A stretch of 27,666 nucleotides of DNA, taken from Botryllus schlosseri. Lineage: Eukaryota > Chordata > Ascidiacea > Stolidobranchia > Styelidae. Made by a program: the position numbers and the translations under genes. The notes under the pieces were generated by a model. It had not been told where the DNA came from and did no database searches. It saw nothing but the letters and a program-made list of their open reading frames with translations. This document shows, one piece after another, positions 1 through 10,499 of the stretch. Where the stretch lies: the NCBI GenBank assembly GCA_000444245.1, contig ATSW01057705.1, positions 1-27,666 of the forward strand, read 5' to 3'. The first letter of the stretch is position 1. The number at the start of each line of letters is the position of its first letter.

Positions 1-127
1 TTTTTTAGTCACCCCGCCGGTGATTACAGTTTGTATGCCCAATTTTCGGTACACAAAATTTGGGGGGCGATGATCGGTGATGACCTTGAAAAGGGAGCGA
101 TGGGTCGAAAAAGGTTGGGAACCACTG
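1..127 (-). mobile_element. hAT-like DNA transposon terminus, partial
   Basis: The stretch ends at 113-127 with GGTTGGGAACCACTG, the reverse complement of CAGTGGTTCCCAACC, a terminus typical of hAT (Charlie/Tip100-like) transposons, followed inward by a GACCC-type segment. Only one end lies in the window, so the element is cut by the window edge. No transposase-like reading frame is seen. Related termini occur at 11834, 14088-14103 and 22476. Confidence 0.55.
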
Positions 128-939
128 CACTAGAACTAGAACTAATCAAAAAACCAATACTTAGTTGACCGAATACCCGATTAGTAGCACTTATGCCTTC
201 TCGGAGCACTCGAGTAGATTTTGTAAACTTGTAATAATTGCTCATGTGGCTGCTCTTACTTGACAATTATATATTTTTTTATGCAAAACTCAGCCCAGAA
301 TGCTCACTTTTTGACTTGCGTGGACATCGCTACAAATAATCTACAGAATAAGGCTATACAACGCATGATTTTTGAAGTTTTTCATATTTTGGACAGCCCT
401 AGTGTACTGTACATGTGCAACGATATTGAATCCTTGTAATAATACTGGACCCAGCGCGGCAGCTGTGCCGTTCCGGTGGTAAAGATTTGTCGAGGGCGTC
501 AATCTCGCCAGTTGTTGATTCAAGTTCCTTTTGTTGTGTGTGTGTTTGTTTGCGCTTAACAACTTTGTAGCTGCGAGGACGGCGTGTCCGCGATTGTTCC
601 CGGCCCTCTCAGACGTGACCTTCCGTCTCGAGCCGCGTAATGAAAAGCTGCGCCAACAAACAGGCCGCATGAGAGCCGCAGATGCTTATTGAGTGATTAA
701 TAATGGGAGACTTAGCGCCGCAATGCTTGATTACGTTTGCCCTTTTTCATTGGTACAGTTTATCCAGATGTGAATCTTGCTTGGGACAAAATTTTCAATT
801 AGCTCTGCGGAGGCTTCTACTGGTTGGAATCGAGCCAAATTTGGTGTGTAGCGTTTTGTTTAAGCGACCTACCAATTTGAACAGTGAATCCCCGGAATCC
901 GGATTTTTTATTTATTTGTGAACAACCCCAGTTGCCATC

Positions 940-1150
940 CTTGATACTGACGTAGACGTAGAGCTGACGTAACTTTATGGTCATTTGAAAGTGTAGAAGT
1001 AAAATTTCAATCCTTGTTTTCCCTAAACGACTGAAAACCGTCAAGTAGACGTGGAGTTAGTCTAAAATCATAATAAATAATAATAAATGAATGCAATTTG
1101 GCAGAAACTACTTGAGTAGTCCAAAAAGTAATTTCGTACTGACCACCTGT
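940..1150 (-). mobile_element. Family-B hAT-like MITE fragment, reversed
   Basis: Read on the minus strand, the sequence starting at 1149 gives CAGGTGGTCAGTACGAA followed by TACTCAAGTAG-type segments, matching the start of the full-length family-B element at 19025-19382. The other terminus is not clear, so the far boundary is approximate. Confidence 0.45.
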
Positions 1151-1159
1151 GCGCAGTTT

Positions 1160-1410
1160 CGCCATTTCGTGAATATTGCTTAAGGCGCGTAACGTTCGTA
1201 ATCTCTTTTTACTTATAATTGAATCTACGGAATGATTTTTTGCGTTATGACAGAGTATGAGGGTTTGTGACAATTACTTACTTAAACTCTGGCTAAGTGC
1301 ACAGTGTCTCCATTGAGTGAATATCGCTTGAAGCAAGTAACGCTTGTAATCTTATTATTTGTATTTGAATGTGCGGAATGATATTTTGAGTTGTGAGTGA
1401 GTACGAGTGT
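1160..1410. repeat. Diverged direct duplication, period about 148 bp
   Basis: The stretch from about 1165 (GTGAATATTGCTTAAGGCG, GTAACG, CGGAATGAT, GAGTATGAG) recurs from about 1313 in the same order (GTGAATATCGCTTGAAGC, GTAACG, CGGAATGAT, GAGTACGAG). Two diverged tandem copies are visible. No function is apparent. Confidence 0.6.
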
Positions 1411-1864
1411 GTTTTCAGCCCGTTAACTAACCATATCCCGATTCAATGGCGCAATGTCAACGCTTTCCGTCAACACACACCGACAAATCATTCGTGTCGA
1501 ACGCGGTCTTCGCGAGTAGCAAACAAAAACAACGCTTCGCGAAGGCTCACAGCAGATATCCCCGAACGGCTGAAGTGCTTGGGGATTTTGTGGACTGTAC
1601 GTTGACGACGCGTACTCTTTATCGCAAAGTCTGTTGTCGTACGAAATTGACAACAACACTCGACATACCGGGTGCGACGCCTGGAAAATTTCAAGAGGCG
1701 AACGCATGTGCTGTGCTGTGAGTCTGCCACAATGCGAGCAGTAATAACGGCCGATATTGCTACCGAAAAGAGCACCCTATCCTTCTCGTTGACGTACATT
1801 GAAACGATAAATGTTTGTGTTCCCTGTCCGTCGCATTATTTTGCATCACCCGGATCAGATCTCC

Positions 1865-1985
1865 TTTTCCAAATTAGATTAGAATTAGAATTATAGCGAC
1901 ACAATTTTTCCAACTCCGATTGTGATTTGGAATTAAAGCTTTCCAAGTTATTTTGGAATGAGATTAGAATTAGAATTAGAACCTA
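1865..1985. repeat. GATTAGAATTAGAATTA repeat patch (family-C related)
   Basis: The motif AGATTAGAATTAGAATTA occurs near 1875 and again near 1963, separated by AT-rich TTTGGAAT/TTTCCAA segments. The same motif occurs inside the family-C MITEs at 3533-3760 and 20550-20847, so this is probably a fragment of that family. No termini were found. Confidence 0.4.
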
Positions 1986-3048
1986 TTCTCACAAGCATGG
2001 GAATAGAAAATGCACGAAAGCCGAGCCTGCCAACGTCCACGGGGGCTCATTTTGAAGTTGGAAAGTTGGCAGATGGAACAGTCCGGGCCTTCAATGCGTT
2101 TGTGGGATGCATTTCAAGACATCAATCTTCAAGAATCTTATTCCATAACTAATCTTCAAAATCACAATCCCAATTTAAAAATTCAATTTAAATTGTTATC
2201 AAGTTCGAAACTGGTCCATACTCGACAATAACTGGACTTCTCCAAAACTAACGGCGTGGTCATTGAATACAGGAGAGAGATATCATTTGCCCTAGAAATG
2301 GGAAGCGCTGGTACGACCGTGCTAAGATAGTGATGCACAGGGCTTGAATAATTATATGTATATTTTATTACCGAATTCTGAAATCATTTACCTCCTCCGT
2401 AGTAGGAGATGGAGAGTTTACTTTCCAGCGGCCCGCCTAAGTGAGAAAAGCTATATTTAGCGTGTTTTCGTCGCGCGGATTATGACATGCAACAGCTCCG
2501 GTTTGTTTTCCAGAGAGCTCAGCGACTATAAAGATTTTGTCCCGCAGAAATCTCGCTATCGCAGACATGACCTCATCTCATCAATCATTACCGGTTAGCG
2601 ACAGGCCCTGTTTTCGAAATAGTGAAGTCGCAGGGTCAATGCGCAAGAACGACTTGCTTTTCGCGTTTGCGATGCCGCTGCGTGTCTGGCGCGAAATGAT
2701 TCATAGCTATGTTGCGGAGCAGATATCGGGTGACGACTCGGTTTCGTTGATTAGACTTCAAGGCGGCCTGGAAGGTTCTTGTTGGAGTTAACATGCGTGT
2801 GCTAACTTTGCATGTAAATCATTGTCGTTGATTTTTCTAATATTGTGGGATTGTAGAGATCCTCGCTTCATTTCTGAGTTCTTAACGGAGGTGGTCAGTA
2901 GTGAAGTACTGCTTTTTTGATGTGCCCAGTATGTTTTGCATATTGTACTGCTTGCTCCAGCGGTTACGATTTGACTGCCTCTGGTCTTATGCATAATCGG
3001 AGTATTTGGTTGTATCAAGGTACTAGTCATCAACAAGCATCTATGTTT

Positions 3049-3150
3049 AAAGAGACTTTTTGGGCGTACAGAACTTCAATATACAATTGAATAATGTATT
3101 CATATTGAAATAAACCCGAATATTTGGAAAGAATATTGTATATCAATAAT
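3049..3150 (+). mobile_element. Family-A interspersed repeat, internally deleted copy
   Basis: The left-end consensus GTACAGAACTTCAATATAC leads into CATATTGAAATAAACCCG and then directly into GGAAAGAATATTG. The GGCTGACACTCGTCAGG core seen in other copies is missing, so this copy carries an internal deletion. It ends about 60 bp before exon E1. Confidence 0.6.
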
Positions 3151-3209
3151 AGTATTACCAAATCTATGTATATATAGAATAGCGTGGTTATCAGACTGTA
3201 TTTTTTCAG

Positions 3210-3474
3210 ACGCAAGCCGGAGCGCATCTAATGGGCCCCATGTTCAACTCCGTGGCGGGCAGCATGCTAAACGCGGCGGCCGGTTCCAGCATGAGTCTCC
3301 CGTCCAGCCCGAACGGATTTCCCGCCTCCATGCTGCCCGGGTCGATGTCTCACTCGCCGCCCAGCATGGCTTCGCACTTCCAGTCCAACAACATGAACGC
3401 GCGGGAAAACGCCGCCATAATGCAACAGCAGTCTTCCCGAAGGCGACACTCGAACACGATGCCAATATCTGCAG
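3210..3474 (+). CDS. FoxP: FoxP exon E1: linker before the forkhead domain
   Basis: This exon encodes 88 residues plus one base of the next codon. The acceptor is TATTTTTTCAG at 3199-3209 and the donor is GCAG|GTTCGT at 3474/3475. Translation starts TQAGAHLMGPMF and continues as a Met/Ser/Pro-rich linker (SLPSSPNGFPASM, MSHSPPSMASH) to QQQSSRRRHSNTMPISA. In vertebrate FOXP proteins an (R)RR(H/Y)SDKYN(I/V)P(I/M)S segment sits just before the forkhead, so RRRHSNTMPISA fixes both family and position. The basic RRR is probably part of a nuclear-localisation signal. The leftover G joins AG of exon E2 to form Glu, giving [12 protein letters not shown], which matches FOXP1 closely. The ATG at 3231 is internal. 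No leucine zipper or zinc finger is encoded, so those exons lie upstream. Confidence 0.85.
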
Positions 3475-3532
3475 GTTCGTGCTGTTTTGGGTACCACGAA
3501 GGCGCGACTCATTTACGACACTGTGGTAATCT

Positions 3533-3760
3533 CAGTCGGACAACTAGGAAATTTCAAGTTTTCCGAATTAGATTTCAATTAGAATTACTGAATTCGCTGA
3601 CACTTGAAATAAACAGAATTAGTAGTTCTACTTGTAGTTTTTGATTTCTAAAACTAGAGCATTGAAACATTTCACAAATTATACTAAAATTGGATTAGCG
3701 GTATTTCGCTCTAATTAGTCTATAGTTAAACATAGGAATTATGTAGCTGATCAAGTCTTG
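3533..3760. mobile_element. Family-C hAT-like MITE
   Basis: The left end is CAGTCGGACAACTAGG and the right end is GATCAAGTCTTG, approximate inverted repeats that match the family termini CAGACTTGGACAACTAG. The interior has the family's GAATTAGATT and GAATTACTGAATTCGC segments. No convincing target-site duplication remains. It begins 58 bp downstream of the E1 donor. Confidence 0.5.
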
Positions 3761-4329
3761 TGGCGATAACGGGAGAGAGCGTTACTTCTGGAATCAGCGT
3801 CATTTGCACCCCATCAACCCAGGATCCTATTCGTAATTTCGATAGATATTATCCGTGGTGCTGAATGGTTATTCACTACATAATAGTACTAGTACAAGAC
3901 GTGTTAATTTTGTAGGCATGAGATTCGTAACATATATATATATATGCGAATCGCTATATAAACATTGTCGATCAATTTAGTGGCGAAATGGCTCCGCGTG
4001 ACGCACACGGCCCATCGCAATTTCCTATGCACTCGAATCGATTCCGTCGCTCGTGTGTTGTTTTTTTGTTTTTCCGCTACAACATATAAATCACCCGAGC
4101 ACTTTGAAGCGGCGAGTGTTTACAAATCACGCCGCTAGAAGCTGATTTAAAACCGGGCGACTTTTTGCCGGTAAGCTGTTAGTTTTTGCGGGATTCCTTC
4201 GCCACCTTTAATAATGAATGAGACGCCATTAAACGCGCGCTTTAATGCGTTCGGACAGACGCGCGACCGGTTTACGCTGGTTTAAGCAGATAGTCCGGCC
4301 CTTTACAACAACAGGTGGACATTTGCATG

Positions 4330-4470
4330 TCCATAGCGAAAAATGAGGAGTTTTCAACTCCGATAACTTCGCTGCTACGCGTCGGAATTGACCCGAATTT
4401 GTTTTGCAACGATTTTTTGGGGCAACCTAACAATTTTTCAACTGGCGGGTGAAATTTGGAAAAAAAATAG
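4330..4470 (-). mobile_element. Family-E repeat, reversed copy
   Basis: On the minus strand it reads CAAATTCGGGTCAATTCCGA, then a GTAGCAGCGAAGTTATCGG segment, matching the AATTCCAACC..GTAGAAGCGGAGTT block of the forward copies at 17245-17530 and 25215-25400. Boundaries are approximate. Confidence 0.45.
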
Positions 4471-4681
4471 TGGCCATATGAGCAAGAGTATGCGCACTTG
4501 AGCATGTGCGTTACACTTGGGGTTAGGGTTACATTTCGGTTTCGGTTAGGATTAAAGTTGGTTTAGGGTTTGGTCAATAGAAAATTTGCGGGCCAGGGAT
4601 GGGTTTCGGGTTGGTTTTTGGGTTCTAAAGTCACATGCTCGAGGTCAAGTGTCGCATGCTGAAATTACACATGCTCAACTG

Positions 4682-4800
4682 CAGATGTGGTCGGTAATGA
4701 ATTACTTTTACTTCATTCGGCCTACTCGCACTACTTCTTCAAGTTGTTGAGTTTTAGAGCGCTTCTACTTGATAGTTTTCAGTTTCCCAGGCAAGACTAG
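4682..4800 (+). mobile_element. Family-B hAT-like MITE fragment
   Basis: It begins CAGATGTGGTCGGTAATGAA, matching the CAGAGGTGGTCAGTGACGA terminus of the 19025-19382 element, and continues with the CTTCTACTTG segment typical of the family. The distal terminus is not visible. Confidence 0.45.
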
Positions 4801-5340
4801 GTCCAGCATGTCGCGCAACCGCCCGTAGCAACGCATTTTGACGATCGATGCGCGCGACGCGCTACATCTTAGTGTAATAACGCCCTTATTTACATTTGTG
4901 TTTTGTTTAGCGCGATTCGGTCCTGCTGTTATTATCGACGCGTTGTGATGATTCGTTTCCGTTCACGAAATTTCTTTGAAATATTAACCCTCCTCTACAC
5001 GCTCGCTTTCTACTCACCCCGCGCAAATGATGGTTCGTCTTGCTCGGGCGCAGCGGGGGTTAATCTGAGGATGGGGAAACGCGAAATTACATTGTTTGCG
5101 ATGCGAATTTCAATGATCGCCCGCATTATGCTTTTCCGCGGCGATGGGATAATTTTATTAATTTTGGATTGCGCTCGTAAACAGGCACGCCTACCTGTTC
5201 AACGCTCGGAACAATCATCGTAGTGTGATTTTCGGTATTCGTGGGATATTTTAAAAGGTGATAACCAGTGATAATCAGTTGGGAACAAAGTTGATTTTGC
5301 TTTATGCTTTCGTGCTATATAACCGCGATTGCCATGCCGT

Positions 5341-5595
5341 CCTTATTTCTAATGTCTTATAAAACTACATTGTCCTTGTTTTTGAGATTTGTCCTTATTT
5401 TCAAGAGAAATGTCTTACAATTGAATAATATAATTATATTGAAATAAACTCGAATATTTTCGGCTGGCACTCGTCAGAGGCAATCGTCAGCATCTCGTCG
5501 ATAATTGGAAGGAACATTGTGTATCACCAATCGTATAAATGTCTTATAAAACCACATTGACCTTATTTCTGGGATTTGGCCTTATTTAAAAAACG
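5341..5595 (+). repeat. ATGTCTTATAAAA direct repeats split by a family-A copy
   Basis: A unit beginning AATGTCTTATAAAAC(T/C)ACATTG, followed by a CCTT(G/A)TTT segment, occurs near 5350 and again near 5537, with a partial third start near 5409. A family-A element (about 5415-5535) sits inside the third unit, indicating insertion into a pre-existing short tandem array. Function unknown. Confidence 0.55.
5415..5535 (+). mobile_element. Family-A interspersed repeat
   Basis: It contains the ordered family blocks ATATTGAAATAAACTCGAAT, TTTTCGGCTGGCACTCGTCAG, AATCGTCAGCA and TAATTGGAAGGAACATTGTG. This is one of the most complete copies in the central part and is inserted in the direct-repeat array around it. 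Confidence 0.6.
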
Positions 5596-6569
5596 TTGTC
5601 CCTTTTCTAAGATTTCTTATTATTTTTCGCGAGTGTCCTTGTTTTCGACACTGAGGCCGCGATTAGGACACGTAAATGATGACCTTCTTTTAGTCATCAG
5701 GTACGAATTTCAAATTTCGAGGTTAAACCACTCATGAGTTTTTGGATGTCGATGGCAACTCTTCCCATTCAATGTAACTGTGGACTTGATATAATTAGCA
5801 CAAGAAGTCATAAAAACCAATTGATTCCCAGCACAAGGACCAGGGGCTTGTCTGTCGTTTGAAATGCTCTCTGGCTTAGTCATTGGCGTGGGCCGCGCGA
5901 TAGGAGATATCTCGCCTTTTCGTCATTCCACATAATTACCGGCGTTAATAAAATCATCCTTCTTGACCGATACCGTAATATCCTGCGTACGCCGGATGGG
6001 GACGAAACTCCTTTCCGCTGCACGCGTAGCGCAGTGTGCGTATCGATCACAATCGCGGATAGATTTGACCAACTGATCAACCACTGATGTATTATAGCAG
6101 TGTTTCTTGACCTTTTTCAACGCGGACTATGTTTGACGTGTAATTAAGCGGGGATCAATAAAATCAAGACAAAATGAGGACATATATTTCAAGTTCAATA
6201 TGCTTTTATAGTTGTAGTTTCAACATTGGCCTTCCCCAGGTTCATTAAAACCAGTCCGCGAACCCTCGAACCTCGCGTTGAAAATGGATTATAGCGATCT
6301 GTTTAGTGATCTGACCAAACTCTGTTTAATAACATACTTTTCGGCGACTTTAGCGCGTGCTATTGCTGTGGGCACCATTCAGTTGGAGTTTCCATTATGT
6401 CACAATGTATATAATTTTTTCATTTTAATTTACTTTGAGGGGGGCGTTAACAAGAATACAATTCATGTGTGTGTAGAATGGGTCATAACGGCGGAATCGT
6501 GCGTAATTTAGTCTTTTTTTTGCAAATTAGAACCGCGAAAAAGATCTGTCATATTTTGTGTTACGATTG

Positions 6570-6695
6570 TTAATATACAATGTTCCTTCCAATTCTCACT
6601 AGTTGCGAACGTTTACCCCTGACGAGTGTCAGCCGAAAATATTCGGGTTTATGTAATACAAATATCTGATTCAATTGTATGCATCTCGTTTCGCG
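6570..6695 (-). mobile_element. Family-A interspersed repeat, reversed
   Basis: On the plus strand it shows CAATGTTCCTTCCAATTCTC, then CCCCTGACGAGTGTCAGCCG, AAAATATTCGGGTTTAT and TCAATTGTATG, the reverse complement of the family order. It is nearly full in its central part. Confidence 0.6.
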
Positions 6696-6734
6696 TTTTA
6701 TCCGTGGCCCTAATCTTGTTTGCGTCCTGGCCCC

Positions 6735-6950
6735 GCGGATTTGTTTGTTGTCCCGCGCCCGCAAATGTTTTTGTTTACCTGGTTTCCGCGCGCGGATCGT
6801 AAATAATGCATTCTGACACGGCCACTACATAAATAATGCAACCGACTTTCGCGCCCTCGAAACGCGTCTGAAAAGTGTAACGTTACTGATGTCGCGTTGA
6901 CGGCGCGCTATGCGTCTATTCCCAAGGGCGGGCCGCAAACAAACACCGCA
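6735..6950. promoter_or_regulatory. GC-rich intronic block with forkhead/POU-like motifs
   Basis: Unlike the AT-rich repeats around it, this block is rich in CpG and holds TTTGTTTGTTG (about 6740-6750), TGTTTAC (6772-6778), GCAAACAAACA (6935-6945) and an exact repeat of TAAATAATGCA at 6800-6810 and 6830-6840. TGTTTAC is the classical forkhead core, and TAATGCA resembles POU/homeodomain sites. An enhancer, possibly autoregulatory, is an inference from motif density only; short AT-rich motifs are common by chance. Confidence 0.3.
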
Positions 6951-7353
6951 AAAAGCGTGGCTCGTCGAAAAATGCTCGAAAAAAGCCTTCTACCGCCGGA
7001 CGACCGGCGGCCGCTCGATGTAAATTGCATTGGCCCGGATCTATTTGTGTTTAAAACCGAATTTTAAACGACACGGATTGCAACCCGCGTATTTTCGAGG
7101 CGTCTTTTAGCGCGAATCTAGCGATTACTGATTCGATTTTGTTGGCTTTGGAGCCGTAATGAAGTGATGCGACGTGACCTTTCGATCGCGGAGTTGTATT
7201 CGGTGGTGTGTTCGGCGATTCAGTGGTAGAAGCTTGATAGTTGGTTATTGGGGAATGTCGACTTTTTCACCTCGTATAAGTGTTTTTAATTCGGCATCTA
7301 CGATAAGAGTTCAGTATCAGAAATTGTGAAATCGCTGGTTTCGAACATGAACC

Positions 7354-7550
7354 CATAGGTGGTCGGTAACGAATTGCTTCTACTTTTTCGGAGTATTTAA
7401 TCAAGTTTTGATTTTGAAGGAAAAACTAATCCTACAAAACTTGACCTTGTTACTCACTTTAAAATCGCTGTTTTCACTTGCAATTGAGCAAATATTTACG
7501 ACACTACTTCTACTTGAGTACGAACGATGAATACTTTAACCATCACGTCT
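7354..7550 (+). mobile_element. Family-B hAT-like MITE, diverged copy
   Basis: It starts CATAGGTGGTCGGTAACGA and ends with a TACTTGAGTACGAACGATGA segment followed by a degraded CCATCACGTC terminus. The order matches the full copy at 19025-19382, where the last part reads TAATTGAGTACCGACGATAA. It is shorter than that copy, so part of the middle is missing. Confidence 0.5.
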
Positions 7551-8017
7551 ACTCACAAGTAAATGTAGAACCTAACTTTCTAGCACGGTGGCCTTGTATC
7601 CATGTTACCGATGGGTCGTGTGTGCTGGGCCGCTCTGGCAAAATATACAACATCGCACTACCGCTTCCGAATCGGGCTGGGCATCTCACGTAACCGCCTG
7701 ACGAATATAACAAAAATCCAATTGCTCTACGTAATTCGCGTATTATTATTTTCGTACTTAACGGCCAAGTGTCGGTTAATGAGAATTTTCACACATACTA
7801 GGAAACGATGTCCAGTGTTTTCGTTACAATCTTCACAATTACGGGCGATGTTCCCGGATACATACACACCAGATGTGTGAGTGTTTATGACTCGAGCCGA
7901 TTGTATCATAAATGGTATTGAATTGTATCATACATTTGCGTGACTGCGCCAAATTCTACTCAGCCCGCACTTGTGACATCATGGTCGGTGTTTTCAATCT
8001 CTGCGTTTGCTTTTCAG

Positions 8018-8094
8018 AGCTGAGCCAGAACCAGGAATTCTACAAGAACGCGGACGTCAGACCGCCGTACACGTACGCGTCTTTGATTCGCCAG
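8018..8094 (+). CDS. FoxP: FoxP exon E2: start of the forkhead domain
   Basis: This 77-bp exon, with one base from E1, encodes 26 residues: [20 protein letters not shown] and then ASLIRQ. The acceptor is CTTTTCAG and the donor CAG|GTGAGG is strong. Y-K-N-A-(D/E)-V-R-P-P-(F/Y)-T-Y-A-(S/T)-L-I-R-Q is diagnostic of FoxP; other Fox classes read KPPYSY here. The segment enters helix 1 of the winged-helix fold. The phase (1 in, 0 out) agrees with both neighbours. The small size and near-identity to vertebrate FOXP1 make this one of the most secure exons in the window. Confidence 0.95.
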
Positions 8095-8216
8095 GTGAGG
8101 CTTGTTTCGTTTGGTTTGTCGCGCGGCGCACTCAATAGATCACCAAGTCAACGGTCCATTGCAGTAAACATGTAGCCTACAATATAGTGTAGGAAATGAG
8201 GAAGATTTGTACAAAC

Positions 8217-8930
8217 CAGTACAGACTAATTAGGGCCAAATGTTGGTAATCTAATGCGTGAAATGTTTCCTTGCTCCAATCCTAATTCTAGTATTATATC
8301 TGAAAGGTTTCTATGCTCTAATTGTAATTCCAATTTAATGTCTGCTTTTACCGTAAATGCTACAGTAGAAATGTATAGTGCGAAATGCTTGCTGTACAGC
8401 ATTTGCTATCCTCAACCTCATGCTCATGGGAATGAACTATGGTTGATATGAAATGCACTTGATTCAGTAGCCCAGTTTGCGCCTATTCAGTAATTCATAT
8501 TCTAATCTAATTTGGAAAAAACTGTGTAGCTATAATGCTAGTTTTAATCTAATTTGGAAAAAAAAACGTAGGTATAGTTCTAATTCTGCTCTAATTTGGA
8601 TAAAAACTTGTGTATCTGCAATTCAATGATGTAATTTGGAAAGAAAACCGTAGGTATAATTCTAATTATAATCTAGTTTGGAAAAAAACCTGTGTAGCTG
8701 CCCTGCAATTCTACTTTTAATCTAATTTGAGAAAACTGTGTAGCTATAATTCTAATTTTAATGTAATTTGGAAAAAATGTGTTGCTATAATTGTGATTTT
8801 AATCGAATTTGGAAAAGAAATGTGTTGCTATAATTGTGATTTTAATCGAATTTGGAAAAAAATGTGTTGCTATAAACCTAACTCTAATCTAATTTGAAAA
8901 GGCTGAGAATTTTCTAGTTGTCCAAGTCTT
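8217..8930. mobile_element. Family-C hAT-like MITE enlarged by an internal minisatellite
   Basis: The element is bounded by a perfect 8-bp duplication, GTACAAAC, at 8209-8216 and 8931-8938, the length expected for hAT insertions. The right end is CTAGTTGTCCAAGTCTT, the reverse complement of the family terminus; the left end CAGTACAGACTAATTAGG is diverged. Inside are the family blocks GTGAAATGTTTCCTTG and TATAGTGCGAAATGC and then ten tandem units (8506-8905). It is about three times as long as other copies (211-298 bp) because of the tandem expansion. There is no coding capacity. Confidence 0.65.
8506..8905 (+). repeat. Ten-unit minisatellite, about 42-bp period
   Basis: Units start with T(C/G)TAATTTGG or TCGAATTTGG at 8506, 8548, 8590, 8630, 8672, 8721, 8762, 8803, 8846 and 8888, each followed by an A-rich run, then GTGT(A/T)GCTATAAT and a T-rich stretch. 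Spacings are 40-49 bp. The units at 8762, 8803 and 8846 are most alike, suggesting the most recent duplication there. The single-copy family-C element at 12800-13010 contains one such unit, so the array grew from inside the transposon. Confidence 0.8.
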
Positions 8931-9364
8931 GTACAAACTACGTAATTGTCAAAAGAGCCACTGGAACTAGAACTATTCACTTTTCAAAATCCGCAACTAG
9001 AACTACTCAAAAAACTATAGTTATAGTTGATCGTTATTCGTGAACAAACTATATTGGTAGTTTGTACAAATCTGAAATCAGAGTATGATCGTCGTTGATT
9101 TTAACGGAACACTCCATAGTTTGATACCTTGGGCGATTCCTTATCTTCGAAAATACGTAACGTCGTCACTGCGCCACTATGCGTCACCGTGCTTATTTTT
9201 CTTTGTTCTTAACGTATTCTTATTTGTCAACTGACGGTAATTGATACGAATCGTTTTATCTGGCGTGATCGTCGTATCGCTTTGATATTTATAGCCGGTT
9301 TTCTTGCGTTAATAATTATATGGACGCCGAAGAGGCTCCCGGGGGTTCAGAACCATTTGATATG

Positions 9365-9645
9365 CTGTTGAACAATATATTTATATTGAAATAAACCCGG
9401 GATGTATTCGGCTGACACTCGGAAGTGGAAAATTGAAAGTAGCACATTGACATTAGAGGCCACTATTCGAATTTTCGTGCCCGTGATACAATTGTTGATA
9501 TGCGTTTTCAATTCTCTAGGCTCTACTAACTGCAGACGATTACTCCTGACGAGTGTCAGCTGAAAACATTCACGTTTATTTCAATATGAATATACTATGC
9601 AATTGTATATTGAAGTTCTGTGCCTGCAAGAAGCTCTCCAACTAT
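9365..9645. mobile_element. Family-A element with inverted arms
   Basis: A forward arm (ATTTATATTGAAATAAACCC, then TTCGGCTGACACTCGG) is followed from about 9490 by a reversed block (TTTTCAATTCTC, CTCCTGACGAGTGTCAGCTG, GTTTATTTCAATATGAA, AATTGTATATTGAAGTTCTG, AAGAAGCTCTCC). This may be one element with long inverted arms or two adjacent copies in opposite orientation. Confidence 0.55.
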
Positions 9646-9749
9646 AGGTAATTCCAGATAATTCTAGTTGTATAATTGGAGCAAAATGCCGAAATTATAT
9701 AATTCTAATATGATTTGTGAGATGTTTCTACGGAGCAGCCCTGGGGCAA

Positions 9750-9822
9750 GCCGAATATTTTCGGCTGACACTCGTCAGGCTTAGTGGTCAGCAACTAGCA
9801 GAGAATTGGAAAGAACATTGCG
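9750..9822 (+). mobile_element. Family-A fragment
   Basis: It contains CCGAATATTTTCGGCTGACA, CTCGTCAGG, GTCAGCAACTAG and GAGAATTGGAAAGAACATTG in family order. Only the core is present and the AT-rich arm is missing. A family-C-like patch (ATAATTCTAGTTG, GCAAAATGCCG) precedes it at 9650-9725. Confidence 0.55.
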
Positions 9823-10499
9823 CATGGACTTCTCCGATTAAACCGTACCCCGCGGCGCGTTTACGCTGTAGGCCCGCCCCGGACGGTGCGTCAACGCAGT
9901 TTGAAGGCGATTCGCTTTGAAATCGATCTTCGCTTCTGATATTTGCGATGTTTCCACCGTAAGCGGCGCGTCCCGTTGTTTCTTGTTTGTTGCTTCTCTG
10001 ACTCAAGGCTGGAATTACGGTGATAAGAAAACAATGAGTAACCGTCCGAACGCTGTAGCGCTGTTAACCCGAAATGAATAATCGCCCGTTTCCTTTGATT
10101 GTGCCCTTGATTACGGCGTGGTGGTACTTTCCTACTGTACCGGTTTGATACCAGGCAAAGTCTCCTTTTGGAATGTTACAATGCTACTTTGTTAGTCATC
10201 TGAATCTCGGGACCCCATACGCCGTAACGCATTCAGACAAACATGACTATTGCCGTAGCCAACAAATAAAAAGCGCGGGAAATCGGCGTCGCACGAATTT
10301 CAAATAAGTTGCTGGTTTTTCGAGCACTGAATTCCGCGAAAATTCAATTTATCAACGAGAATTATAGGCTCGGTTCGACACTACATTGTACTATGGAAGG
10401 CTGAAACTTGATGCGAAATTTGCAGGGGATTCGCTAAGTTCCTCCGAATCGGCTTTGGCTCCGGAAGATCACGTGAAATCCGGTTCCAATATACAACAT

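Larger units (their letters stand above)
1..3209. other. Upstream intron of FoxP, no exon recognised
   Basis: No stretch here encodes a recognisable FoxP zinc finger, leucine zipper or Gln-rich segment, and open frames are short with no family resemblance, so this is most simply the intron before exon E1. Contents: a hAT terminus (1-127), a short repeat rich in GAACTAGAACTA (125-175; relatives at 8955-9045 and 22222-22285), a reversed family-B fragment (about 940-1150), a direct duplication (1160-1410), a GAATTAGAATTAG patch (1865-1985) and a family-A copy (3049-3150). GC-rich patches at 455-680 and 1480-1720 are unexplained. The region 2240-2880 shows nothing I can name. Confidence 0.55.
3475..8017 (+). 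other. FoxP intron E1-E2 (4.5 kb)
   Basis: The intron runs from the GTTCGT donor to the TTTTCAG acceptor at 8011-8017. It holds a family-C MITE (3533-3760), a (TA)n tract near 3931-3945, family-E (4330-4470, reversed) and family-B (from 4682; 7354-7550) elements, a GGTTAGGGTT-type stretch (4515-4620), a direct-repeat cluster (5341-5595) split by a family-A copy, a second family-A copy (6570-6695, reversed) and a GC-rich block with forkhead-like motifs (6735-6950). The GC-rich stretch 3990-4300 (TTTAAT, CGCGCG) and 4800-5220 contain no recognisable gene; an open frame at 4903-5223 resembles no family I know. Confidence 0.75.

Noticed and set aside
3231-3644. Open frame starting ATG at 3231 as an independent small gene.
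   Set aside because: The frame is the FoxP linker exon, open back to the acceptor at 3209 and leaving coding at the donor 3474; the rest is intron.
4515-4620. GGTTAGGGTT-rich stretch as an interstitial telomeric repeat.
   Set aside because: Only one or two TTAGGG-like units occur, mixed with TTTAGGGTTTGG and GGTTTCGG; it looks like a degenerate G/T-rich repeat rather than a telomere array.
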